Shown: positions 19,782 to 29,007, numbered from the stretch's first letter. The stretch is DNA of 63,197 nt from Chloroflexota bacterium (GCA_011523545.1 WTGN01000085.1:1-63197), one strand, 5' to 3'. The notes: generated by a model not told the origin, from the sequence alone. Translations and numbers: made by a program.

Positions 19782-21020
19782 ATGCCGGCCCGAGCGAACA
19801 TAAGCAAGGTCGACGCCTACAAGCTGTACTTGTTTTTCACATCTGTTCAGGCCTTCGCCTTTTCCACTGTATTCACGGTGAATCTGGTTTATCAGGTCCA
19901 GCAAGTGGGCTTGAATCCGCTGCAATTGGTGCTGATTGGCACGGCGCTGGAGCTGACCGCCTTCCTCATGGAGATTCCGACCGGTGTGGTGGCCGATGTT
20001 TACAGTCGGCGGCTGTCTGTCATTCTAGGCTTCCTCTTGATGGGATCCGGCTTCATCGTCGAAGGCAGCTTGCCGATTTTTGAAGCCTTGCTGATAGCGC
20101 AGGCTATCATGGGCTTGGGCTTTACCTTTCTCAGCGGCGCGACATCAGCCTGGATCGTCGATGAGATCGGGCTGGAGCGGGCCGGCGGCGCTTTTCTGCG
20201 CGGCGCTCAAGTGGAGCAGATTTCTTCCTTCGGCGGGATCTTCTTCAGCGTCGCCCTGGCCAGTGTGAGCCTGCAGCTCGCCATCGTCTGCGGCGGTATT
20301 CTTCTCCTGGCGCTCGCCCTGTTTCTGGCGCTGTTCATGCCGGAAACGGGCTTCCAGCGGCGGGCGGCGAGCGAGCGAGAAACCTGGCGCGCCTTTCTCG
20401 CCACCTTCCGCGGCGGCGTCGCTTTGGTGCGCGCGCGCCGGATCTTGCTCTTGATCACACTGGCCGCCATCATTCATGGCGCCTTCAGCGAGGGCTTCGA
20501 CCGCCTTTGGATCACACATCTGCTGCAGAATTTCAGCTTGCCGCCCCTGGGCCAACTCGATGAGATCCTTTGGTTTGGCATTATCAGCGCCGTGTCGATG
20601 CCCCTCACCCTGGCGGCTACTGAAGGCTTGCGCCGGCGTCTCGATCTGGCGGATGACAGGAAAGTCGCGCTGACACTGATCGTCGTTTATGCGGCGCTGA
20701 TCAGCAGTGTGCTTCTCTTCATTTTTAGCGGAACCTTCGCCATGGCGTTGTTTGGTCTGTGGCTGACGGGTGCGGCGCGCGCGATACGCAACCCCTTGAT
20801 GGAGGCCTGGATCAACCAGCATACCGACTCTGACGTGCGCGCCACCGTGCTGTCCATCCAGGGCCAGGCCGACGCCTTGGGCCAGATCGCCGGCGGCCCC
20901 GCTGTCGGCGCTGTGGGTCTATTGACATCGGTGCGTCTGGCGATATCGCTGTCGGCGGTATTGCTGCTGCCGATCCTGCCGGTCATCCGCCGCACGGCGC
21001 AAGCCGGCTCAGAGACTTAG
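19782..21020 (+). CDS. MFS transporter
   Basis: A 412-residue major facilitator with about 12 membrane spans in two halves. The family loop between spans 2 and 3 is present as PTGVVADVYSRRLSVI (G-x-x-x-D-x-x-x-R-R type). The central loop is short and basic. Signature and composition suit a drug or small-metabolite exporter, but the substrate is not predictable. ATG 19782 is preferred over TTG 19767. It lies 24 bases after the APH-type kinase, hinting at a joint role. Confidence 0.85.
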   Translation: MPARANISKVDAYKLYLFFTSVQAFAFSTVFTVNLVYQVQQVGLNPLQLVLIGTALELTAFLMEIPTGVVADVYSRRLSVILGFLLMGSGFIVEGSLPIFEALLIAQAIMGLGFTFLSGATSAWIVDEIGLERAGGAFLRGAQVEQISSFGGIFFSVALASVSLQLAIVCGGILLLALALFLALFMPETGFQRRAASERETWRAFLATFRGGVALVRARRILLLITLAAIIHGAFSEGFDRLWITHLLQNFSLPPLGQLDEILWFGIISAVSMPLTLAATEGLRRRLDLADDRKVALTLIVVYAALISSVLLFIFSGTFAMALFGLWLTGAARAIRNPLMEAWINQHTDSDVRATVLSIQGQADALGQIAGGPAVGAVGLLTSVRLAISLSAVLLLPILPVIRRTAQAGSET

Positions 21021-21109
21021 ACGACGTCATGCTGCGTCCGCATTATCGCCAGCCTCGGATTAAAGCTGTACAATGTGTGCTCGCAAATGAGAGGAGAGAC
21101 CGGGAACTC

Positions 21110-21832
21110 ATGACTGAACAAGAGATGCTGGCAGAATTGAAAAACTTTGACACGCCGTCCATCACCAATGTGGTCGCCACTTATCCTGAGTCGGCGCTCT
21201 GCCTGGGCTTGTACAACCCCTGGAGCGAGAACTGGTACACGGACACGTCGATCCGCTGCATGTACCCGGAATTGGGACGGCGCGTCGGTTATGCGGTGAC
21301 CTGCGTCTATGGCTTGCCGGATCCGAATTATGCGCGCCTGAGCTTCATGGATGTGCTGGAGGCGATGGAAGCGTCGCCGCAGCCAACGGTGCTGGTCATC
21401 GAGCAGAAATTCCCGAAGGAGATCGCCAGCAAAGTCGGCTTGGCGGGCGGCAATATGGTCTCGGCGATGAAGGCCCTCGGTTGCGTCGGCTTGCTGTCCA
21501 ACGGCCCTTCGCGCGATCTGGACGAGATCCGCGAAATGGACTTCCAATATATGTTGAGCGGGGTGACGGCGGGCCACGGCGCCATGGCCGTTCACGCGGT
21601 CAACGTGCCGGTTTCGGTCGGCGGCATGGATGTCGCGCCCGGCGAACTCATCCACATGGACGAAAACGGCGCCTGCAAATTCCCTGCTGATCAGCTGAAG
21701 GCGGTGCTGACCAACGCGCGCGCCTTGCAGAAAGAAGAAGCCGCGCGCATGAGCGCCTTGCAGGCCGCCGGGTCCGCCGCCGAGATTCGCGCGATCTTCG
21801 GCGGGCATTCCTATGGAGATGACGAGGAATAG
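21110..21832 (+). CDS. RraA-like protein (HMG/CHA aldolase superfamily)
   Basis: A 240-residue protein of the RraA/4-hydroxy-4-methyl-2-oxoglutarate aldolase fold. The signature GLLSNGPSRDLDEI provides the Arg-Asp pair that binds metal and the pyruvyl group, and TVLVIEQ plus GGNMVSAMKALG match the fold. It lacks a signal peptide. GAGGAGAG at 21091-21098 precedes ATG 21110. It is longer than RraA (about 160 residues), which favours an aldolase or decarboxylase over an RNase E regulator. The next gene, an SDR, starts about 50 bases downstream. Confidence 0.75.
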   Translation: MTEQEMLAELKNFDTPSITNVVATYPESALCLGLYNPWSENWYTDTSIRCMYPELGRRVGYAVTCVYGLPDPNYARLSFMDVLEAMEASPQPTVLVIEQKFPKEIASKVGLAGGNMVSAMKALGCVGLLSNGPSRDLDEIREMDFQYMLSGVTAGHGAMAVHAVNVPVSVGGMDVAPGELIHMDENGACKFPADQLKAVLTNARALQKEEAARMSALQAAGSAAEIRAIFGGHSYGDDEE

Positions 21833-21880
21833 CTAGAGTACCTAGCGATTGGCAGCACGTAGATCGTGGAGGATAACGGT

Positions 21881-22735
21881 GTGAATGGCAAACGCGTATT
21901 GATAACGGGCGCGACCAATGGCATTGGCAGGCAAGCCGCGCTTGAACTTGCGACGATGGGCGCCGATCTTGTACTCGTCGGCCGCAATGAGGCGAAGACG
22001 CGCCGGGTGCAGAATGAATTGCGGGCTTTGAATGGCGGCGGAGAGATTGACTATTTGATTGCCGATCTCTCGTCGATGGCTGAGATTCGGCGCGTCGCTG
22101 ATGAATTCCACGCCAAGTACGACCGGCTGGATGTTCTGCTGAACAATGCCGGCGCCGTCTTTTCCGATTATCAAGTCTCGACAGACGGCTACGAAATGAC
22201 CTTCGCCCTCAATCAACTCAGCTACTATCTGCTGACCAAACTGCTGCTTGACACGTTGCTGCAAACAGCGAAAGAGCAGGGCGAAGCGCGCATCATCAAT
22301 GTCTCGTCGAGCGCCCACCGAAACGCCACCATGCGCCTGCATAACCTGCGCGACAAGGCTGGCTACAGTTTCATGAACAGTTACGGCGCCAGCAAACTGA
22401 TGAATGTTTTATTCACTTATGAATTGGCGCGCCGGCTGGCGGATACGACGGTTGCGGTCAATGCGGTCCATCCCGGTTTGGTTGATACCGGCTTCGGACA
22501 CAATACCGGCGGGTTATGGTCTGCCTTGATCAAGATAGCGCAGAAACTGTTTGCCATATCGCCTGAAAAAGGCGCTGAGACGCTCGTCTATCTCGCTTCG
22601 TCGCCAGAGGTCGCGGGAATCAGCGGCAAGTATTGGAATGAAAAACAGCAGAAGCGCTCCAGCGACATCTCCTACGACCGCGAGCAGCAACAAAGGCTCT
22701 GGGAATACAGCGCTGAGGTGACCGGCGTCGGTTAG
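21881..22735 (+). CDS. SDR family NAD(P)-dependent oxidoreductase (retinol-dehydrogenase-like)
   Basis: A classical short-chain dehydrogenase of about 284 residues. The Rossmann motif TGATNGIG, NNAG at the beta-4 strand, the catalytic Ser in INVSSSAH and Y-G-A-S-K are present; the NAP-type Tyr-x-x-x-Lys is intact. VGRNE after beta-2 suggests NADP(H). GTG 21881 is preferred over GTG 21866 because GGAGG at 21868-21872 is at ideal spacing. It ends four bases inside the convergent DUF952 gene. Confidence 0.88.
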   Translation: MNGKRVLITGATNGIGRQAALELATMGADLVLVGRNEAKTRRVQNELRALNGGGEIDYLIADLSSMAEIRRVADEFHAKYDRLDVLLNNAGAVFSDYQVSTDGYEMTFALNQLSYYLLTKLLLDTLLQTAKEQGEARIINVSSSAHRNATMRLHNLRDKAGYSFMNSYGASKLMNVLFTYELARRLADTTVAVNAVHPGLVDTGFGHNTGGLWSALIKIAQKLFAISPEKGAETLVYLASSPEVAGISGKYWNEKQQKRSSDISYDREQQQRLWEYSAEVTGVG

Positions 22736-23097
22736 GTTAATCCCGGCGGCAGCGCAAAGCCGGTCCGACCCGCGTGAAAGTCGTAGACAGCGACGACTGC
22801 ATCGAGGTTCAGAACACCGTAAAGATGCGGAAATGGCGCATCCTGTTCACGCTTGTGCGCCGCTTCCGGGGTCGGATGCGCCGGCGCTTCCCAGCGCAGC
22901 TCCGAGGCGAGTCTGCTTTCATCAATGCAGAGCAACAGCAGATCGGCTTGCCCGCGATAGAAGTCATTGGCAACTTGCAGCACTTGATCGCGAGTCGAGA
23001 AATGGATGAAACCCTCGCTTTCGAGCGAAGGCGCGCTGTAATGTCCTTGCGTCTGTGCTCTTGCCCAGGCGGCGCGGCTGGTGATGTGATAGATCAC
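22732..23097 (-). CDS. DUF952 family protein
   Basis: A 121-residue cytoplasmic protein with the family hallmarks I-Y-H-I at the N-terminus, SLESEGFIHFS and DQVLQVANDFYRG, and a conserved FPHLYG near the C-terminus. The fold is related to ADP-ribosyl cyclase/ART-like domains and the biological role is unknown. Its ATG overlaps the stop of the upstream trans-sulfuration gene by four bases, so the two are co-translated. Confidence 0.8.
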   Translation of the reverse strand: MIYHITSRAAWARAQTQGHYSAPSLESEGFIHFSTRDQVLQVANDFYRGQADLLLLCIDESRLASELRWEAPAHPTPEAAHKREQDAPFPHLYGVLNLDAVVAVYDFHAGRTGFALPPGLT

Positions 23098-24218
23098 GCC
23101 AGCGCCTGCTCCAAGTCGGCGATCAAATCGGCTGGATGCTCCAAACCAATGGAGACGCGCAGAAGATTGGCCGGCGTTGACGAGCCTTCTTCAATCGATT
23201 CACGATGCTCGATCAAGCTGTGCGTTCCGCCGAAGCTGGTGGCGCTGGTGAATAGCTGCAGTCGGTTGACCAACTCAATCGCCGCCTCGCGTCCGCCCTT
23301 AACCAGGATCGACATCAAGCCGCTGCCGTATTCCATTTGCCGCCGCGCCAGATCGTATTGCGGGTGGCTCGGATGGTGCGGGTAGAGCACGCGCTCGATC
23401 ATTGGATGCTCCGCCAGAAAACAGGCGACTTGCAGCGCGCTCTCGCTGTGGGCGCGCAGGCGATAAGACAGGCTTTGCAAGCCGCGCAGCGCCAGCCAGC
23501 AATTGAATGGCGACAGGACGGCGCCCCCGATTCTCGCCAAGCGATTGATGCGCGCGGCGTATTCGTCCTCCTGCGCGAAGATAATGACGCCGCCCAGCAC
23601 ATCATGATGGCCAGCGATGTACTTGGTCAGGGATATCACCACGATATCAGCGCCCAGTTGAATCGGATTTTGCGCGATGGGCGTGGCGACCGTGTTGTCC
23701 ACCAAGAGCATCGCATCATAATCATGTGCGATTTCGGCGGCGGCGGCGATATCGGCCAGCCGAATCATGGGATTCGTCGGCGTTTCCAGGATGACGAGTT
23801 TGGTCTCCGGGCGCATGGCCGCGCGCAGGGCAGCCTGGTCGCTCATATCAACGTATGTGGTTTCCAAGCCCCAGGGCGCGAGGAATTCATTCAGCTGTAC
23901 GCGGATGCCAAAATACATGTCATCGCTGGACACGATGTGGTCGCCCGGCCGCAGCGCCTGAAATACGGTCAACATCGCCGCTGAGCCGCTCGAAATGGCA
24001 TGCGCGACGGCGCCGCCCTCTAGCTCGGCCATCGTGCGCTCCAGCGCCGCGCGGTTAGGGTTCTGCCAGCGTGTGTAGATCAATTGCTCTGGATCCTGCT
24101 CCATGCCGGTCGTCTCATACTCGAAGGTGGTGCTGAGCGTGATCGGCGGCACGATGGCGCCGCTGGCGGGATCTATCGCGGAATTGTGAACGGCTCTGGT
24201 TTCAGGTCGCAGGCTCAT
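23094..24218 (-). CDS. Cys/Met metabolism PLP-dependent enzyme (cystathionine gamma-synthase/lyase family)
   Basis: A trans-sulfuration enzyme of about 374 residues. The PLP lysine is in VISLTKYIAGHHDVLGG (S-x-T-K-Y-x-x-G-H-x-D-V-x-G-G). The N-terminal SLRPETRAVH, the YTRWQNPN motif and the SSGSAAM loop match the family. The family comprises cystathionine gamma-synthase, gamma-lyase, beta-lyase and O-acetylhomoserine sulfhydrylase, which sequence alone does not separate here. ATG 24218 (MSLRPETR) is preferred over the upstream in-frame start at 24281. Together with SufE and rhodanese nearby it belongs to sulfur amino-acid handling. Confidence 0.88.
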   Translation of the reverse strand: MSLRPETRAVHNSAIDPASGAIVPPITLSTTFEYETTGMEQDPEQLIYTRWQNPNRAALERTMAELEGGAVAHAISSGSAAMLTVFQALRPGDHIVSSDDMYFGIRVQLNEFLAPWGLETTYVDMSDQAALRAAMRPETKLVILETPTNPMIRLADIAAAAEIAHDYDAMLLVDNTVATPIAQNPIQLGADIVVISLTKYIAGHHDVLGGVIIFAQEDEYAARINRLARIGGAVLSPFNCWLALRGLQSLSYRLRAHSESALQVACFLAEHPMIERVLYPHHPSHPQYDLARRQMEYGSGLMSILVKGGREAAIELVNRLQLFTSATSFGGTHSLIEHRESIEEGSSTPANLLRVSIGLEHPADLIADLEQALA

Positions 24219-24416
24219 GGTTTCTTTCGTTTCCAGCTTGAGATTGCGCCAATCATACTGCTTCAACAGGCCGGCTGCCATGCCAAGCCGAGAGTTTCGC
24301 TAGAAAAGCAAGCAGAAACAAGAAAACCGCGTACAATGAAATGGTCAGCCTGCGCAGACGCAGCGTCGCATTACAGCCTTGTCGTCGTCAGCGATGATTG
24401 AGTGGAGGGTGATGCC

Positions 24417-24968
24417 ATGCCAGATATGCTTGTCAAATTATACGATCTGCCGGCGCTAGAACACGCGATAGCGAAACAGCGCGCCATGGGTGTGTCGATA
24501 AGACGATGCATGCCGCCGGAAAAGCACCTGGTGCTGGCCTGGATTCGCGAGCACTTCAGCGAGTACTGGGTCAGCGAAGCGGATGTAGGTTTCTCCGTCC
24601 ATCCGACGACGGTGCTTTTGGCGCATCGGGGCGACCAATTGCTGGGCTTCGCCTGTTACGATACGACGCACAAAAACTTCTTCGGGCCGACCGGCGTCGA
24701 CGCGGCCGAACGGGGGCAGGGCATTGGCACGGCGCTGCTGCTGGCGACGCTGCATGCCATGCGCGACGCGGGTTACATGTACGCCATTATCGGCGGCGCC
24801 GGCCCTGTCGGCTACTATGAGAAGGTTGGCGCAACCGTCATCCCGGATACGGAGCCGTCGCGGGCCTACGCTGGCATGTTGGGCACGGAGGCGGTCTATG
24901 CTGATGGCGCGCCCAGCGATTCATTCTTGGGCATGGAATCGATCAACCAGAATGGAGACGCCGCTTAG
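24417..24968 (+). CDS. GNAT family N-acetyltransferase
   Basis: A 183-residue GNAT-fold protein. The acetyl-CoA site is in GVDAAERGQGIGTALLLATL (Q/R-G-x-G-x-A type), followed by YAIIGGAGPVGYYEKVGAT. ATG 24417 has GGAGG about eight bases upstream; GTG 24402 would overlap that ribosome site. It is divergent from the trans-sulfuration gene. Its last codons overlap the end of the convergent sufE-like gene by 26 bases. Substrate unknown. Confidence 0.85.
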   Translation: MPDMLVKLYDLPALEHAIAKQRAMGVSIRRCMPPEKHLVLAWIREHFSEYWVSEADVGFSVHPTTVLLAHRGDQLLGFACYDTTHKNFFGPTGVDAAERGQGIGTALLLATLHAMRDAGYMYAIIGGAGPVGYYEKVGATVIPDTEPSRAYAGMLGTEAVYADGAPSDSFLGMESINQNGDAA

Positions 24969-25386
24969 CCTGATAGACGACGGCGTTGATCAGCTCGGTT
25001 AATCCGCGTCCCTTGCCCATGGAGATATCCCGGCCGAAGAAGGTGAAGACAACTTCGCCATTGACCGCCGCGACCTCGTCGAGCGGCGCGCCGGAACAAG
25101 CTTGATCGAGGATGGCGCTCAGGGCCATCGCGGAAAGCCCTTGCGGATTCAGCACATCAAAATAAAAGTCGAGTGTGCCGTCCGGACGGTCTATCGCCCA
25201 GACGAATGCCTCCGATTCACAGCCGATCACCCGCTGCGCCTCATCGTATGGCTGGGTTGCGATGGAGGCCGGCACCGCCTTGAACTCATCGGCGATATCG
25301 ATCAGGTAATCGATGCGCTCCTCGCGGGAGGAAATGAAAGCGAAGTCGTCGAGGTATTCCCGCAGCTTTGGAGGAAGCTCTGCCAT
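24943..25386 (-). CDS. sufE: SufE family sulfur-acceptor protein
   Basis: A 147-residue SufE-type protein that takes persulfide sulfur from a cysteine desulfurase for Fe-S assembly. The family motif is present as VIGCESEAFVWA, with the persulfide-carrying Cys of G-C-x-S. SREERIDYLIDIADEF and GLTELINAVV match the SufE fold. ATG 25386 is chosen; an ATG at 25419 would add 11 residues. No sufS, sufB, sufC or sufD is in the window. It is followed on the same strand by the rhodanese gene upstream (70 bases). Confidence 0.88.
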   Translation of the reverse strand: MAELPPKLREYLDDFAFISSREERIDYLIDIADEFKAVPASIATQPYDEAQRVIGCESEAFVWAIDRPDGTLDFYFDVLNPQGLSAMALSAILDQACSGAPLDEVAAVNGEVVFTFFGRDISMGKGRGLTELINAVVYQAKRRLHSG

Positions 25387-25455
25387 CAGGGTCTCATGCG
25401 GATGACGGGCGGAGGGCATGCGCAGTCGCCATGCCCCGCCTCGCGTGGATGAAAC

Positions 25456-26316
25456 TTACTTCTCGATGGGCAAGCCGACGCTGTTGCCCCATTCGGTCCA
25501 GGAACCGTCATAATTGCGCACATCGCCGAAGCCCAGCAGGTTCGTCAAGACAAACCAGGTATGGCTGCTGCGCTCGCCAATGCGGCAGTAGGCGATGGTC
25601 GGCGCGGCCGGGTCCAAGCCCAATTCTTCCTGATAGATGGCGCGTAAGTCGGCGGCGTTCTTGAACGTGCCGTCGTCGTTGGCCGCCCTCGACCAGGGGC
25701 AGCTGCTCGCGCCGGGGATATGACCGCCGCGAACGGCGCCCTCCTGCGGGTAGCCTTCCATGTGCAGCTTTTCGCCACTGAACTCGGCCGGGCTGCGCAC
25801 GTCGACCAATTGTCCGTTATCGCCGATATGCGCCAGCACGCCATCACGGAAAGCGCGGATCTGGCTGTCGTCTCGCTCGGGCGCGCTGTATGCCGTCGGG
25901 CTGACGCTTGGTTTTTCGCGTGTGAGTTCGCGGCCTTCCTCCAACCATTTCAAGCGCCCGCCGTCCATGATTTTGGCGTTGCTGTGATTGAAGAGTTCAA
26001 AAACCCAGAGGGCATAAGTCGCCCACCAATTGCTCTTGTCTCCATAGAAGACGACCGTCGTCTCCGGCGTGATGCCGATGCGGCTGGCCAGCGCTTCAAA
26101 GCCCGCCCGGCCCAGATAATCGCGGCGCAGCGGATCGTTCAGATCTTTCACCCAATCCACTTCAACCGCGCCAGGAATGTGGCCGCTGGGATAGAGCAGG
26201 GGATCTTCATTGGATTCTATGATGCGAACATCACTGTCGTTCAGATGTTGGGCTACCCAGGCGGTCGAGACAAGTTTATCGGCATTGGCATAGCCGCGGC
26301 TGCTTATATCACTCAT
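25456..26316 (-). CDS. Thiosulfate sulfurtransferase (two-domain rhodanese)
   Basis: A tandem rhodanese of 286 residues: an inactive N-terminal domain (about 10-135) and an active C-terminal domain (about 160-280). The active loop is C-R-I-G-E-R, the thiosulfate sulfurtransferase type, not the C-G-S-G-V of mercaptopyruvate sulfurtransferase. AAGGAG lies ahead of ATG 26316. It moves sulfane sulfur to thiol acceptors and, upstream of SufE, could feed Fe-S or tRNA thiolation. The gap 26317-26581 holds nothing else recognised. Confidence 0.92.
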   Translation of the reverse strand: MSDISSRGYANADKLVSTAWVAQHLNDSDVRIIESNEDPLLYPSGHIPGAVEVDWVKDLNDPLRRDYLGRAGFEALASRIGITPETTVVFYGDKSNWWATYALWVFELFNHSNAKIMDGGRLKWLEEGRELTREKPSVSPTAYSAPERDDSQIRAFRDGVLAHIGDNGQLVDVRSPAEFSGEKLHMEGYPQEGAVRGGHIPGASSCPWSRAANDDGTFKNAADLRAIYQEELGLDPAAPTIAYCRIGERSSHTWFVLTNLLGFGDVRNYDGSWTEWGNSVGLPIEK

Positions 26317-26581
26317 TCGCTTCGCTCCTTCTGTGCTAGTCTGCAATTCATTTCTTTCAGCCATTCACCACAACTGCGCAATCAAAAAAGCCAACCGCTG
26401 CGGGTTGACTCCTTGGTGGCGGATAAGCTAAACCGTTGCGCACCAATCATGCCCGCCTAGCGGTCGGTGAGAGAACAACAACAGTTTGCGACTGGGCCGC
26501 GTTCGATTGATTCACGCATAATGCTAAGCTACCACAGCAGGCGCGAGAATTCAAGTCGCTTCGGGCGGCGCGCCAATATCT

Positions 26582-26977
26582 TCAGGGGAAGCGGGGAAAA
26601 TTCAGCGTTGCGCTGAGGTCTTGCAGGCAGAGCAGGCAATGTTCCAGCTTCAGGGATATTTGTACATCGGCCGGCAGCGAAATGTCAAACTTGCAGCGGC
26701 CGATGCTGCCGACCAAGGGCTTGCGCCGCGCGATAATGTAAACGCCGGCTTCGTCCGCGTCGGTAGCAAGCTGCCAGCCGAAGCCGGCAACCAGCTCGAT
26801 CTTCGCGGATATTGCTTGGCTGTCCTGCCGGGCGAGCCGGATATCGGCATGTTCCGCCTCGAGATAGAAGGTGGCGCCCCCGGCAATATCCCAGTTGTAG
26901 CGCCGGGTTTCAATCGCCAGTTCGCGCGCGGCGCCAGCCAGCTTGAGCGCTTGCCGCAGGTTCTTCCGCGTTGGCAT
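26582..26977 (-). CDS. Hypothetical beta-rich protein
   Basis: A 131-residue protein with alternating hydrophobic strands (FYLEAEHADIRLARQ, KIELVAGFGWQ, KFDISLPADVQISLKLEHC, LSATLNF). The pattern resembles the DUF4097/adhesin-like beta-roll, a guess from strand periodicity rather than a matched motif. It starts at ATG 26977, overlapping the TGA of the class IV aminotransferase by one base, so it is translationally coupled to it. No signal peptide or membrane segment. Confidence 0.55.
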   Translation of the reverse strand: MPTRKNLRQALKLAGAARELAIETRRYNWDIAGGATFYLEAEHADIRLARQDSQAISAKIELVAGFGWQLATDADEAGVYIIARRKPLVGSIGRCKFDISLPADVQISLKLEHCLLCLQDLSATLNFPRFP

Positions 26978-27804
26978 CACAACTCTTCCAGATGCGCTTC
27001 GACCCAATGCTGATAAGCTTCCCGCAGCGCCAACGTGATGGGGCCGACCGTTCCATCGCCAATCGCCTTCCCGTCAAGCTCGATGACCGGGATGATGCCG
27101 CGGCTGCTGCTGGTCAGGAATACTTCGCTGAAGCGGTCGATGTCGGCCATGTTTGCCGCTTGCATGCGCAGCGGCACGATTCCGGCGCAAACTTCACGCA
27201 GGATCAACCGCGAGACGCCCGCCAGGACGCCGCTCCCCGCGGTGTGCAGCGCGCCGTCAAGCAAAACATAGACATTGCTCGACGCGCCCTCCAGCAGATT
27301 GCCCTGCGTATCCAGCAAAAACACTTCGTAGATCCCCGCCGGTTTCGCCGCTTCAAGCGCCCGACGCCGGTGCATCCAGCCGCTGGATTTCGAAGCCGGA
27401 TTCTTGCGAATTGCCCTTGAGGTCTGGCAGCGCGCGCCATTCGCTATCAGGCTGGGGCTGGGCGGCTGATACGGTTCGATCGACAGAATCATTTCCGCCG
27501 GCGCGGCGGCCGCGGCCGAGATTCGAAACCGGACATCGCCATAATCGGCTTCAAGAATCAGCGCGCGCAGGGCGGCTTTCAGTTGAGACCGGTCGTATGC
27601 AAGCGAGATGCGCTCGCGCCGCGCGGAATCTTCAAGACGGTCCAAATGCGCGTCCAACAGCAAGGTCTGGGTTCGGTTATAAGTATTGCTAACGGTGTAG
27701 ACGCCTTCGCGCGGTTCATGCCTGGCCGCGTCCTGCAAGCTGTTCGCCTTTATTTCAAGGTCAAACAGACCAACCCTGGTCAGCCGCCTGATTTTTGCGG
27801 GCAT
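26977..27804 (-). CDS. Class IV PLP-dependent aminotransferase/lyase
   Basis: A 275-residue member of the fold-IV PLP family (branched-chain aminotransferase, D-amino-acid aminotransferase, 4-amino-4-deoxychorismate lyase). The PLP lysine is probably the Lys of ASKSSGWMHRR. The EGASSNVYVL and GVLAGVSR segments match E-G-x-x-S-N-x-F and G-x-L-x-G-I-x-R of the family. At 275 residues it is nearer to ADC lyase (PabC) or D-AAT than to BCAT. No pab genes are adjacent, so the substrate is unassigned. It lies 12 bases after the TIM-barrel gene and overlaps the hypothetical gene at 26582 by one base. Confidence 0.82.
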   Translation of the reverse strand: MPAKIRRLTRVGLFDLEIKANSLQDAARHEPREGVYTVSNTYNRTQTLLLDAHLDRLEDSARRERISLAYDRSQLKAALRALILEADYGDVRFRISAAAAAPAEMILSIEPYQPPSPSLIANGARCQTSRAIRKNPASKSSGWMHRRRALEAAKPAGIYEVFLLDTQGNLLEGASSNVYVLLDGALHTAGSGVLAGVSRLILREVCAGIVPLRMQAANMADIDRFSEVFLTSSSRGIIPVIELDGKAIGDGTVGPITLALREAYQHWVEAHLEEL

Positions 27805-27816
27805 GCTCGGCTTCGT

Positions 27817-29007
27817 TTAGGGCTGCAGCCACATGTCGCGGAAGGTCTTCCACTCGGATTGGCTGAGCTGATCATCGGAATAAATGGCGATGCCGGTCAG
27901 TTGCGCGCGCTGTTCTTCGTCCAGCCGGCGCAAGCCCTCGCGGACGCCTTCAAGCGCGTTGGCCATCGTTTCGATCGCCGGATTGTGCGCCGAGCTGGCG
28001 CCACCGTAATTGGGAACGCTGACCAGCACATTGGTTGATGCATCCGATTCCGCGATATACGCTTCAACGTGGTAGGCAACCCAATTGATGTAGTCGCGCG
28101 GCTCCTGCCGATAACTCTGGTACATGAGCAGGACGACCTCATCAACCGAAACCAGAAGGCGTCGCTTGAAGCTGGAAGACCACATCGTACCCGGCGCGAT
28201 TGATTCGAGAGCCTTGAGTCTGCCATCCGGCGGCGTCAAATCGGCGGTGACGGCGACGGCAAGCGGGACATCCACGCCCACCGCGGCGCGCACTTGCTGA
28301 ATCAGGCGAATCAGATCGCTGTTGTCGCTGAACAGCGGCTTTACATCAAGCAGCAGTCCATCGAATCCAAGCTGCGTAACCAGGAGTCGGCAGAAATCAG
28401 CGATATTGCTGTGAAGGCTGCTGTCGTCAAGGCGATAGCCATCGGCATTATCCAGATGCGTCCAAATCTCGATCCAGGCGAAGACTCTCATGCTGCTGTG
28501 CTTGCTCTTGAATGCCGTCACGAAATCAGCGACTTTCGACCGGGATTCCATGAAACTCAGATCGCCCTGCGGATCGCCCGACCAGCGATTGTCTATACTC
28601 AGCGAACTGGCATAGGCGTATGCGGTTCCAATCTGATGTTCCGCCAGCCGATCGGTGAAGTCGCGAATCTGGCTGTCGTCAAGGTCGCCAAAAGTCCAGG
28701 CGCGGTCCAGCCAGATCGCGTTGCTGAGGGGCAGGGATTCCGGACTGCGCAGAACGAACGAAGCGGCGAGCGCGCCCAAAATTATCAAGACGCCGGCGCC
28801 CGCGCCCACTCGCCGGCGGTTCCGCGGCGCCAGCAGGGCCGAGAGCCGAATCGCCCGGCGCTGCCCCAGATGGCCGCCTTTGCTCTTGCCAACTTGCTGC
28901 TCGCTGAATGATGCGCGGAAGCGCGCCAACACAGGCGGGATTCTTGAAAGAATCGATTGCCGCCCGGTTGGCGCATTCTCTATGGCTGAATCGTCAGATG
29001 CGGACAT
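27817..29007 (-). CDS. Membrane-anchored TIM-barrel protein, GH18-like (function unknown)
   Basis: About 396 residues: an Arg-rich cytoplasmic N-terminus (about 1-65), one membrane span (about 68-88) and a secreted domain of about 300 residues. The domain has TIM-barrel rhythm: IDNRW, RVFAWIEIW, FDGLLLDVKPLF, PLAVAVTADL, EVVLLMYQSY, NVLVSVPNYGG and LTGIAIYSDD. The FDGLLLDVKP strand is where GH18-type enzymes keep D-x-x-D-x-D-x-E, but the catalytic Glu is not evident, so it may be a glycosidase of a distant family or a binding protein. Located between dgkA and the class IV aminotransferase on the same strand. Confidence 0.6.
   Translation of the reverse strand: MSASDDSAIENAPTGRQSILSRIPPVLARFRASFSEQQVGKSKGGHLGQRRAIRLSALLAPRNRRRVGAGAGVLIILGALAASFVLRSPESLPLSNAIWLDRAWTFGDLDDSQIRDFTDRLAEHQIGTAYAYASSLSIDNRWSGDPQGDLSFMESRSKVADFVTAFKSKHSSMRVFAWIEIWTHLDNADGYRLDDSSLHSNIADFCRLLVTQLGFDGLLLDVKPLFSDNSDLIRLIQQVRAAVGVDVPLAVAVTADLTPPDGRLKALESIAPGTMWSSSFKRRLLVSVDEVVLLMYQSYRQEPRDYINWVAYHVEAYIAESDASTNVLVSVPNYGGASSAHNPAIETMANALEGVREGLRRLDEEQRAQLTGIAIYSDDQLSQSEWKTFRDMWLQP

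Noticed and set aside
24282..24416. Possible SAM-type riboswitch upstream of the trans-sulfuration gene
   Set aside because: No recognisable core of any SAM riboswitch class and no terminator or sequestering stem in this short divergent gap.
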